This document shows, piece after piece, positions 57,608 through 64,000 of a DNA stretch of 64,000 bases. This stretch comes from an uncultured Erythrobacter sp. GTDB lineage: Bacteria > Pseudomonadota > Alphaproteobacteria > Sphingomonadales > Sphingomonadaceae. The notes beneath the pieces were generated by a model. The model saw only the letters and a list, made by a program, of their open reading frames with translations, was not told the DNA's origin and did not search any database. The position numbers and the translations under genes were made by a program. Location of the stretch: contig NZ_CANMPJ010000001.1 in assembly GCF_947499705.1 (NCBI RefSeq), positions 1,771,501-1,835,500 of the forward strand. Direction: 5' to 3'. Each line of letters starts with the position of its first letter. The stretch's first letter is position 1.

Positions 57608-59104
57608 CTAGCTCTGCGCGAGCTTCCACTCCCAACCGAGCGGATCGCCGTCCATCACTTCGACGCCCTTCGCCGCGAGCTCGTCACGGATCGCGTCTGA
57701 GGTGGCGAAGTCCTTTTCGGCACGAGCAGCCTTGCGGCGAGCGAGCGCCTCTTCGATCTCTTCCTCGGTGATCTCGGCGGTCTTCGGGCGAATCCGAAGG
57801 TCTTCACGATAGATGGGAAAGAGCCCAAGACCGAGAACGCTGTCCATCACGGCCGTTAGCCTTGCCTTCTTGAATGGGTCGACCTTCTTCATCCCGAGCA
57901 CATCCTCCAGAGCGGTCAATGCAATGGGAGTGTTCAGATCATCGAACAACGCTACCTGAAATTTGTCGAGCGGAGCCTGCAATCTGCCCCATTCTTCATC
58001 TTCGACATCTCGCACAGTCCAGATCACAGCTGGATCTTCATCTGGTTGAAAGACTGAAATCGACCCAAGCTCAACTTCGCGTGAGCGCAAAGTGGTCAAC
58101 TGCAAAACCATCCGCTTAAGCCGCGTGAGCGCCGCATCGAGGCCCTGCCAAGAAAACTCCAGCTCGCTGCGATAGTGCGCCTGCAAGCACATCATCCGGT
58201 AAGCGAGCGGGTGATAGCCCCGGTCCACCAGCGTCTGCAGCACCAGAAACTCGCCGGATGACTTCGACATCTTCCCGCGCCGGTCGATCAGGAAATTGTT
58301 GTGCATCCAGATCGTCGCCGCGCTGTCGGCTGAGCAATTGTGCGCCTGATTTTGCGCGATCTCATTGGGGTGATGAATTTCGCGGTGGTCGATCCCGCCC
58401 GTGTGAATATCGAACGGGTGGCCGAGCAGTTCTGCGCTCATCACCGAGCATTCGAGGTGCCAGCCGGGAGCGCCCTTCCCCCACGGCGAGTCCCATTCCA
58501 TCTGCCGCGTTTCACCCGGAGGCGTCTTGCGCCAGATCGCAAAATCGGCGGCGTTGCGCTTGCCTTCGACCGTGTCGATCCGTCCCTCCCCGTCGTCAGT
58601 CACGGCGCGGGCCAAACGGCCATATTCCGGCACGGTGGACACGTCGAAGTACAGGCCGCTGCCGAGTTCGTAGCAATGCTTGTCCTGCATCGCCTTGCCC
58701 CACTCGATCATGCTTTCGACATAGTCGGTGGCGCGCGGGTGCGCGGGTTTGCGGACGTTCAGGCGGTCCAGGTCGGCTTCGAACACTTCCTGATAGTAGC
58801 GCGCGATATCCCACGCGCTTTTGCCCTGCGCAGCGGCGGCCTTCTCCATCTTGTCATCGCCCGCATCGGCGTCCGAGGTCAGGTGACCGACATCGGTGAT
58901 GTTGATGACGTGGGACAGCTTCAGCCCCTTATGGCTCAGAGTCCGGCCGAGTGTATCGGCGAAGATGTAGGCGCGCATATTGCCGATATGCTGGTAATTG
59001 TAGACCGTCGGCCCGCACGTATAGACCCGCGCCTCACCCGGATGGATGGGTTCGAACGGCTGGAGTTCGCGGGTGAGCGAATTGAAGAGTTTGAGGTCGG
59101 TCAT
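57608..59104 (-). CDS. cysS: Cysteinyl-tRNA synthetase
   Basis: 498 residues from ATG of MTDLKLFNSLTRELQPFEP. The zinc cysteine and HIGH-like site are YTCGPTVYNYQHIGNMRAY; the KMSKS loop is KMSKSSGEFLVL at about 280. ECSVMSAELLG and HTGGIDHREIHHPNEIAQ are also CysRS hallmarks. It charges tRNA-Cys in the cytoplasm. Two extra blocks around residues 115-170 and 340-360 look like normal family variation. Its upstream region contains palindromic repeat copy 3. Confidence 0.96.
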   Translation of the reverse strand: MTDLKLFNSLTRELQPFEPIHPGEARVYTCGPTVYNYQHIGNMRAYIFADTLGRTLSHKGLKLSHVINITDVGHLTSDADAGDDKMEKAAAAQGKSAWDIARYYQEVFEADLDRLNVRKPAHPRATDYVESMIEWGKAMQDKHCYELGSGLYFDVSTVPEYGRLARAVTDDGEGRIDTVEGKRNAADFAIWRKTPPGETRQMEWDSPWGKGAPGWHLECSVMSAELLGHPFDIHTGGIDHREIHHPNEIAQNQAHNCSADSAATIWMHNNFLIDRRGKMSKSSGEFLVLQTLVDRGYHPLAYRMMCLQAHYRSELEFSWQGLDAALTRLKRMVLQLTTLRSREVELGSISVFQPDEDPAVIWTVRDVEDEEWGRLQAPLDKFQVALFDDLNTPIALTALEDVLGMKKVDPFKKARLTAVMDSVLGLGLFPIYREDLRIRPKTAEITEEEIEEALARRKAARAEKDFATSDAIRDELAAKGVEVMDGDPLGWEWKLAQS

Positions 59105-59149
59105 TGTGGGGGGCGCTTTGGCGAGCCTTGAGCACGCCGTCAATTCTAT

Positions 59150-59234
59150 CGTCATTGCAAGCGAAGCGAAGCAATCCAGAGCCTAGCGCGAAACCGCTGT
59201 GGATTGCCGCGCCGCTTCGCGGCTCGCAATGACG
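59150..59234. repeat. Palindromic repeat, family A, copy 3 (85 nt, opposite orientation to copy 2)
   Basis: Starts CGTCATTGCAAGCGAAGCG and ends CGGCTCGCAATGACG; its reverse complement differs from copy 2 at only about five positions in my hand alignment. It lies between cysS and the nitroreductase gene, ending three bases before the latter's stop codon. It can act as terminator for the nitroreductase gene and lies 46 bases upstream of the cysS ATG. Confidence 0.85.
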
Positions 59235-59237
59235 CAG

Positions 59238-59897
59238 CTAGAAACCCAAAAACTTAACATGCTCATCGAGCGGCACACGCTCACGCTCAAAACTGTTCAC
59301 CGGGGCATCGGGGTCGCGATAGCCGATCGCCATGCCGCAAAAGAGCATGTATCGCTCGTGGTCCAAGCCGAGATGATCGCGGATCACGTTCGCATAATAC
59401 GCCATGAATTCCTGAAAGCAGCTGTCGAGCCCTTCCTCACGCAGCAGCAACGCGACCGTTTGCAGCCACATGCCGGTGTCGGACCATTGCGGCTCTTTCA
59501 TCAGGCGCGGGAAATAGACGAACATGACTGCGGGCGCATCAAAGCTGGTGGCGTTGCGCCCCATCGCAGCCATGCGCGCCGCTCCGTCATCGCGCGCAAT
59601 GCCAAGCGCGTCGAACATGCCCTTCGACACACCGTGGAGCCGCTCTTTGTAGGCGTCCTCGCTCTTTGGCGCATCCCAGTCATATTCGAGCTGTTGCGGA
59701 GGCGTGGTGGTGATCTTCGCCTGCAAATCCTTGAGCGGCTGGCCAGTGACAACAGTGGCTTCCCATGGCTGGTAATTGCAGCCAGAGGCCGCCCAGCGAG
59801 CTGTATCCATCACTCGGCGTATGATTTCGAGATCGACGGGTTTGTCGAGGAATTCCCGCACAGAGCGGCGGCTGGTAACGGCTTCGGTTACGTTCAT
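59238..59897 (-). CDS. Nitroreductase family protein
   Basis: 219 residues. TSRRSVREFLDKPVD at residues 8-22 is the FMN-phosphate-binding opening, WAASGCNYQPWE is the next conserved part, with GMWLQTVALLLREEGLDSC in the middle and CGMAIGYRDPDAPVNSFERER at the end. This type reduces nitroaromatics or quinones with NAD(P)H. Insertions around residues 85-110 differ from the minimal fold. GAGG precedes the ATG, overlapping the end of palindromic repeat family B copy 2. Confidence 0.92.
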   Translation of the reverse strand: MNVTEAVTSRRSVREFLDKPVDLEIIRRVMDTARWAASGCNYQPWEATVVTGQPLKDLQAKITTTPPQQLEYDWDAPKSEDAYKERLHGVSKGMFDALGIARDDGAARMAAMGRNATSFDAPAVMFVYFPRLMKEPQWSDTGMWLQTVALLLREEGLDSCFQEFMAYYANVIRDHLGLDHERYMLFCGMAIGYRDPDAPVNSFERERVPLDEHVKFLGF

Positions 59898-59906
59898 ATT
59901 TTACCT

Positions 59907-59992
59907 CGTCATTCCCGCGAAGGCGGGAATCCAGAGCTATCCGGCACCGCTTCGCATAAACAAGCTGGATCCCCGCCTTCGCGGGGATGACG
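59907..59992. repeat. Palindromic repeat, family B, copy 2 (86 nt)
   Basis: CGTCATTCCCGCGAAGGCGGGAATCCAG on the left and CTGGATCCCCGCCTTCGCGGGGATGACG on the right pair nearly perfectly, around a 30-base centre. It separates cobT from the nitroreductase gene, both minus strand. Its right end lies nine bases from the cobT stop, its left end nine bases from the nitroreductase ATG. Confidence 0.85.
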
Positions 59993-60001
59993 AATTGAGT
60001 G

Positions 60002-61840
60002 CTATCTTCGCTTCACGCCCTTCTCATCCTCGAACAGTTCCGCCAACTGCTCCATGATCGTGCCGCCGAGTTGTTCGACATCCATGATCGTCACCGCGCG
60101 GCGATAGTAGCGCGTCACATCGTGCCCGATGCCGATGGCGACCAGTTGGACGGGCGAGGCTTTTTCGATCCACTCGATCACGCCGCGCAGATGCGCTTCG
60201 AGGTAACCGGCTGAGTTCACACTCAAGGTCGAGTCATCCACCGGTGCACCGTCTGAAATCACCATTAGGATGCGGCGTTCCTCGGGGCGATAGATCAGGC
60301 GGGAATGTGCCCATAGCAGCGCCTCGCCGTCGATGTTTTCCTTCAGCAGCCCTTCGCGCATCATCAGGCCGAGATTGCGGCGCGCGCGGCGCCATGGCTC
60401 ATCGGCCTGTTTGTAGATGATGTGGCGCAGATCGTTGAGGCGGCCGGGCCCTTGCGGTTTTCCATCGGCGAGCCATGCCTCGCGCGACTGCCCGCCCTTC
60501 CAAGCGCGGGTGGTGAAGCCGAGAATCTCGGTCTTGACCCCGCAGCGTTCCAGCGTGCGCGCCAGAATGTCGGCGCTGATCGCAGCGATGCTGATCGGGC
60601 GACCGCGCATCGAACCCGAATTGTCGATCAGCAGCGTGACGATCGTGTCCTTAAACTCGATATCGCGCTCGACCTTGTAAGACAGCGCCGTGCCGGGTGA
60701 GACCACCACGCGCGAAAGCCGCGCCGCATCGAGCACGCCCTCTTCCTGATCGAAATCCCAGCTGCGGTTCTGCTGCGCCATCAGGCGGCGCTGCAGTCGG
60801 TTCGCGAGCCGCGTAACGACACCTTGCAAGCCCGTCAGTTGGCTGTCGAGATAGGCACGCAAACGGTCCAGCTCTTCGGAATCGCACAATTCCGGCGCTT
60901 CGATTTCTTCATCGAACCGCTCGGCAAAGGCGTTGTAGTCGAGCCCTTCGGGAATGTCGGCTTGCGGTCGGTTCGGACGAACGGGCGCGTTGGAAGCATC
61001 GCCTTCTTCGCCCGGCTCGCCATCCTGCATATCGTCATCCGGCGCGAACTCGCTGTCGGCATCGCCCTCGCCTTCGCCCTCTGCCATTTCGCCGGCCATC
61101 TCGGAGCTTTGCGGGTCGGCATCGCCTTCCTGCTGCTCATCGCCGGATTGTTCGTCGTCCGCGCCGTCCTCCTCATCGCCGTCATCATTGTCGGCTTCGT
61201 CGGGCGCATCGGTTGGGCGAGTAAGGTCGAGCTCACGCAGCATGTCGAGCGCGAGCTTCTGAAAAGCTTCCTGATCATCAAGGCTGTCGCCAAGCGCGGA
61301 GAAATCCTTGCCGACCGTCTCTTCGATGAAGTCGCGCACCAGCTCGATACCGGGCTGCGCTTTTTCAGGGATCGGCTCCCCGGTCAGCTCTTCGCGCAGC
61401 ATAAGCGACAGCGCGGTTTGCAACGGCACCTCGCTGGAATTCTGCGCGCGGACGATCTGATCAGTCGCGGTGCGCATCTCGGTCGCCGCGTCGAGATTTC
61501 CCTTCATGCCGTCGAAGCTGTTCGCACCCAGCGCCTCATAGCGCACCTGCTCGATCGCATCGTAGCAAGCGCGGGCCACCGGCTCTGGCGGCGCCCCGAC
61601 CGCGTGCAATCCCGCATCGTGATGGCGCAGTTTGAGCGCAAACGAGTCTGCGAAACCGCGCGCCTCGGTCACCTGCTCGAATGGCAGGTCCCGTCCGGGT
61701 AGCGGCACGCGAAACCGGTTGCCCGAGGCTCCAGGTACGTCCGCGCTCCACGCCACCTCAACCTCCGGATCACTCGCAATGGCGCGAGCTGCTCCAGTCA
61801 GAGCGTGTTTGAACAGGTCGAGAGGGGATTCTTCAGCCAT
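60002..61840 (-). CDS. cobT: CobT-like subunit (cobaltochelatase CobT, VWA domain)
   Basis: 612 residues. The N-terminal 200 residues match the CobT_N region ([18 protein letters not shown]). An acidic Asp/Glu-rich segment with [20 protein letters not shown] runs lies at about 215-290. A VWA domain follows with the MIDAS motif DNSGSM in [16 protein letters not shown] and, later, [13 protein letters not shown]. CobT with AAA+ subunit CobS inserts cobalt into hydrogenobyrinic acid diamide in aerobic cobalamin synthesis. No cobS or cobN is in the window; in sphingomonads cobS often lies elsewhere. Orphan CobST pairs occur outside B12 synthesis, so function as a chelatase is not certain. Confidence 0.88.
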   Translation of the reverse strand: MAEESPLDLFKHALTGAARAIASDPEVEVAWSADVPGASGNRFRVPLPGRDLPFEQVTEARGFADSFALKLRHHDAGLHAVGAPPEPVARACYDAIEQVRYEALGANSFDGMKGNLDAATEMRTATDQIVRAQNSSEVPLQTALSLMLREELTGEPIPEKAQPGIELVRDFIEETVGKDFSALGDSLDDQEAFQKLALDMLRELDLTRPTDAPDEADNDDGDEEDGADDEQSGDEQQEGDADPQSSEMAGEMAEGEGEGDADSEFAPDDDMQDGEPGEEGDASNAPVRPNRPQADIPEGLDYNAFAERFDEEIEAPELCDSEELDRLRAYLDSQLTGLQGVVTRLANRLQRRLMAQQNRSWDFDQEEGVLDAARLSRVVVSPGTALSYKVERDIEFKDTIVTLLIDNSGSMRGRPISIAAISADILARTLERCGVKTEILGFTTRAWKGGQSREAWLADGKPQGPGRLNDLRHIIYKQADEPWRRARRNLGLMMREGLLKENIDGEALLWAHSRLIYRPEERRILMVISDGAPVDDSTLSVNSAGYLEAHLRGVIEWIEKASPVQLVAIGIGHDVTRYYRRAVTIMDVEQLGGTIMEQLAELFEDEKGVKRR

Positions 61841-61873
61841 TCAGTCTCAGTTAGGGACTTATCCGCCGCCCCG

Positions 61874-62527
61874 CTAGCCGATAGTTTGACCAGTTTTTTC
61901 CCAGTCTTTGAGGAAGCCTTCGATCCCTTTGTCGGTCAGCACATGCTTGAACAGCCCATGGATCACCTTGGGTGGTGCCGTCATGACGTCGGCGCCGATC
62001 TTCGCGCTTTCGAGTACGTGGGTGACGTGCCGGACACTGGCGACGAGGATTTCGGTTTCGTAGGCGTAATTGTCGTAGATCAGGCGGATATCGCTGATCA
62101 GGTCCATCCCGTCGAAGCCATTGTCATCATGCCGGCCAACGAAGGGCGAGATGAATGTCGCGCCCGCTTTCGCCGCAAGAAGGGCCTGATTGGCCGAGAA
62201 GCACAGAGTGACATTCACCATCGTGCCATCTTCGGTCAGCGCCTTGCAGGTCTTCAGACCGTCGACCGTTAGCGGCACCTTGATGCAGACATTGTCGGCG
62301 ATCTTGCGAAGGACTTCGGCCTCTTTCATCATTGTCGCGTGATCGAGCGCGACTACCTCGGCGCTAACCGGGCCATCTGTGAGACCGCAGATTTCGCGGG
62401 TCACTTCCATGAAGTCGCGGCCCGATTTCGCAATCAGTGACGGGTTGGTCGTAACGCCATCGAGCAGGCCGGTCGCGGCCAGATCCTTGATCTCGTCAAT
62501 CTCGGCAGTGTCGGCAAAGAATTTCAT
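61874..62527 (-). CDS. fsa: Fructose-6-phosphate aldolase / transaldolase-like protein (TalC type)
   Basis: 217 residues from the ATG of [16 protein letters not shown]. It has the short TIM-barrel form of the transaldolase family (TalC/Fsa): [18 protein letters not shown] near residue 22, [36 protein letters not shown] with the catalytic Lys in KVPLT, and [13 protein letters not shown]. It acts as transaldolase in the pentose phosphate pathway or as F6P aldolase. It stands 33 bases upstream of cobT on the same strand; no metabolic link is obvious. Confidence 0.93.
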   Translation of the reverse strand: MKFFADTAEIDEIKDLAATGLLDGVTTNPSLIAKSGRDFMEVTREICGLTDGPVSAEVVALDHATMMKEAEVLRKIADNVCIKVPLTVDGLKTCKALTEDGTMVNVTLCFSANQALLAAKAGATFISPFVGRHDDNGFDGMDLISDIRLIYDNYAYETEILVASVRHVTHVLESAKIGADVMTAPPKVIHGLFKHVLTDKGIEGFLKDWEKTGQTIG

Positions 62528-62707
62528 GGGTGTTGCGCTCCCGTGGCTGGCTCGAATCGTTCGCCATCGGGATGGCACAGCGGCGCATCTGAAACCAGAT
62601 GGCCATCCCCATCAAAATGACCGGGAACCGCCTGCCGGTATCGGGATTGATGTTATCACATTGCACGAAACACAATGATCGAGGTTTACAAACTACGGGA
62701 TCAAATC

Positions 62708-63382
62708 ATGCGAATTCTGGGATGCATCGCGGCGGCGATTGCGGCCATTTCTGCTACTCCGGCGGCAGCCACTGAAGAAGACTTCAACATCTGGGCGGGG
62801 CAGTTCGTGTTCGTCGATCTGGACGAGGAAGGCGACTGGTATGTGCGCGGCGAAGCACAGGAGCGTTTCACAAATGACGCTGACCGCCTCGGCCAATTGC
62901 TGCTGCGTTCCTTCGTCGGTTATCGCATCAACAAGGATGTGAATGTCGGCGGCGGCTATGCCTACATCCTGACCGATCCGGTTGGCCCGGTCGAAGTGAA
63001 CGAGCACCGCATCTATCAGGAACTGAACGTCACGCTTCTCGACAATGATCAGGGGCTGAAGATTACGTCGCGCAACCGGTTGGAGCAGCGATTTTTCGAA
63101 GAAAGCGATGCGACAGGCTGGCGATACCGCAATCTGGTCCAACTGACTGTGCCGATCAGCGAGAACAACAATCTGGTGCTCTACACCGAGCCGCTCATCG
63201 GCCTCAACGATGTTGCCTTCAACCGCGATGGCGTCGCGAACTGGCGCAACTTTGTCGGTGTGACCGTACCGATTGCGGAGGGCTTCACCCTGACACCTGG
63301 CTACCTCAACCAGTATGCTGTGCGCGATGGCGAGGACCGGATTGATCACATCGCCAATGTCGGGATAACCGCTCGCTTCTAG
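62708..63382 (+). CDS. DUF2490 family outer-membrane beta-barrel protein
   Basis: 224 residues with Sec signal RILGCIAAAIAAISATPAAAT. After the signal, ten or more amphipathic strands alternate: EEDFNIWAGQFVFVDL, WYVRGEAQERF, LRSFVGYRI, VGGGYAYILT, HRIYQELNVTLL, LKITSRNRLEQRFFE, WRYRNLVQLTVPI, NLVLYTEPLI, FTLTPGYLNQYA and the last strand IANVGITARF ending in Phe, a mark of outer-membrane insertion. This fits DUF2490, whose function is not established. It is on the opposite strand to fsa and converges with the DUF4197 gene after 9 bases. Confidence 0.85.
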   Translation: MRILGCIAAAIAAISATPAAATEEDFNIWAGQFVFVDLDEEGDWYVRGEAQERFTNDADRLGQLLLRSFVGYRINKDVNVGGGYAYILTDPVGPVEVNEHRIYQELNVTLLDNDQGLKITSRNRLEQRFFEESDATGWRYRNLVQLTVPISENNNLVLYTEPLIGLNDVAFNRDGVANWRNFVGVTVPIAEGFTLTPGYLNQYAVRDGEDRIDHIANVGITARF

Positions 63383-63391
63383 AGCACGCGG

Positions 63392-64000
63392 TTAGAGCAC
63401 GCGGTCAGCCGCGAACACGCCGATTAGCAGGGGATCACCCGTCGCTTGCGGGTCGCGCCGAATTGCAGCCTCTTCTGCGCCAATCTCGGTCCAGATCGCG
63501 TCGTCGACATTGCCAGCCAGCCTCTGAGCAATGCCGCCGACATCGGTGCCGGTGGCAGCGTTAATAAGCTCTGCGACAAGCGGGTCCGAGGCGATTTGAA
63601 TCGCTTCGCCCAACTCCGGCACCATCGCGTCGATCAGCCTTCCACCGAGCTCTCCGCGCAGGGCCTGTGTGGCGGCATCCGGGCCGCCACGCACCAGCTC
63701 AACCGCGTTTGCAACTCCAATTACACGAACCGCGTCAGCAACTAGCGGTGCTGCGCGCTCAGACCCTTCGATCGCGATGTCGGCGAAGGCGTCCTCGAGC
63801 CGGTCCTTGAACAGCGCCGAAGTCAGAATCCGCGATAGCACATCGCCGCGCGTGCCGATTAAATTGCCAAGACCAAGCCGCCCGACCTGTTCGTCCCAAT
63901 AGCCATCCGGTGCAGTAAGCCGTGCGAAGGCGCGCTCGCTGGATAGCAAGAGCAGGCGCCGGATCGCATCGGTAAAACTCAGGCCCGGAATCGTTGCACA
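63392..64000 (-). CDS. DUF4197 family protein, 5' end outside window
   Basis: The frame is open to the right edge of the window, so 202 residues of the C-terminal part are visible and the start, probably with a signal peptide, is cut off. FTDAIRRLLLLSSERAFARLTAPDGYWDE and the ensuing AFADIAIEGSERAAPLV, GGRLIDAMVPELGEAI, AELINAATGTDVGGIAQRL are typical of DUF4197, an uncharacterised periplasmic alpha-helical family of proteobacteria. A TTG at 63949 could mimic a start, but the frame and family similarity continue upstream of it. It converges with the DUF2490 gene. Confidence 0.8.
   Translation of the reverse strand, partial: CATIPGLSFTDAIRRLLLLSSERAFARLTAPDGYWDEQVGRLGLGNLIGTRGDVLSRILTSALFKDRLEDAFADIAIEGSERAAPLVADAVRVIGVANAVELVRGGPDAATQALRGELGGRLIDAMVPELGEAIQIASDPLVAELINAATGTDVGGIAQRLAGNVDDAIWTEIGAEEAAIRRDPQATGDPLLIGVFAADRVL

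Noticed and set aside
49549..59992. CRISPR array made of the palindromic repeats
   Set aside because: Copies are kilobases apart, in both orientations and of two unrelated sequence families; no short regular spacers and no cas genes.
60824..61702. Plus-strand open frame antisense to cobT with long hydrophobic stretches
   Set aside because: The hydrophobic runs are the complement of the Asp/Glu-rich segment of CobT (GAC/GAG codons read as Val/Leu), so they give no evidence for a membrane protein.

Overview
The window is an ordinary-looking chromosomal segment of a GC-rich alphaproteobacterium, most likely a member of the Sphingomonadales close to Erythrobacter/Altererythrobacter. This rests on recognised gene neighbourhoods rather than on any search: rpmF-plsX-fabH-ihfA-merR, DUF721-DsbA-DsbA-smc, tsaB-rimI-(mucR)-fur-plsC, miaB-phoH-ybeY-corC, a DUF1489 protein, a class II DAHP synthase, CobT, and many SDR and nitroreductase genes. 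Start codons are mostly ATG, with several GTG or TTG, and genes are densely packed with frequent 1-8 nt overlaps.

Layout. 1-2.2 kb: 3' end of a YghU-like glutathione transferase, a GPH-type sugar symporter, tRNA-Gln(TTG) and a decayed tandem copy of its 3' end. 2.2-8.4 kb (minus): an OmpA-like protein, an SDR, a renalase-like flavoprotein, the ergothioneine genes egtD and egtB, and a GGEEF diguanylate cyclase. 8.5-13 kb (minus): class II DAHP synthase and a 1004-residue M16 peptidase. 13-17.5 kb (plus): Nfu iron-sulfur carrier, RutE-like nitroreductase, tsaB, rimI, mucR, fur and plsC. 17.5-27.9 kb (mostly minus): LysR regulator, corC, ybeY, a WG-repeat protein, phoH, two paralogous 2OG-Fe(II)-oxygenase-like genes bracketing an opposite-strand secreted protein, miaB, a nucleotidyltransferase-fold protein, a small membrane protein and a cyclophilin. 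28-30.7 kb (plus): mgtE, an SDR and a DUF1489 gene. 30.8-32.6 kb: a LysR regulator divergent from two SnoaL-like genes. 32.6-37.3 kb (minus): SDR, DUF1295 membrane protein, and an overlapping serine hydrolase-nudC-frnE unit. 37.4-44.5 kb: a tiny membrane protein behind a perfect palindrome, mutY, then DUF721-dsbA-dsbA-smc. 44.5-47.6 kb (minus): rpmF-plsX-fabH-ihfA-merR. 47.8-52.7 kb: MAPEG protein, unusual desaturase with a divergent ArsR regulator, metallo-beta-lactamase-fold hydrolase, PhyH dioxygenase, and a LexA-like S24 repressor divergent from two small genes. 52.7-64 kb: acetolactate-synthase-like enzyme plus aldehyde dehydrogenase, 2-hydroxyacid dehydrogenase, prolyl-4-hydroxylase-like protein, cysS, nitroreductase, cobT, transaldolase-like fsa, a DUF2490 protein and a truncated DUF4197 gene.

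Functional threads include envelope and lipid synthesis (plsX, fabH, plsC, desaturase), translation and tRNA modification (tsaB, rimI, miaB, ybeY, cysS, rpmF), redox and oxidative stress (ergothioneine, Nfu, DsbA/FrnE proteins, mutY, nudC), and four predicted Fe(II)/2OG enzymes. I see no CRISPR array, prophage or complete insertion sequence. The non-coding signals most worth checking are an 85-nt imperfect palindrome present in two near-identical, oppositely oriented copies 6.4 kb apart, a second palindromic repeat family, a 22-bp perfect inverted repeat ending exactly at a start codon, and the tRNA-Gln duplication carrying a 43-nt insertion. The least explained protein modules are the paired 2OG proteins inside the miaB-phoH interval and the S24-repressor divergon. 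No clear new defence or mobile system is visible.
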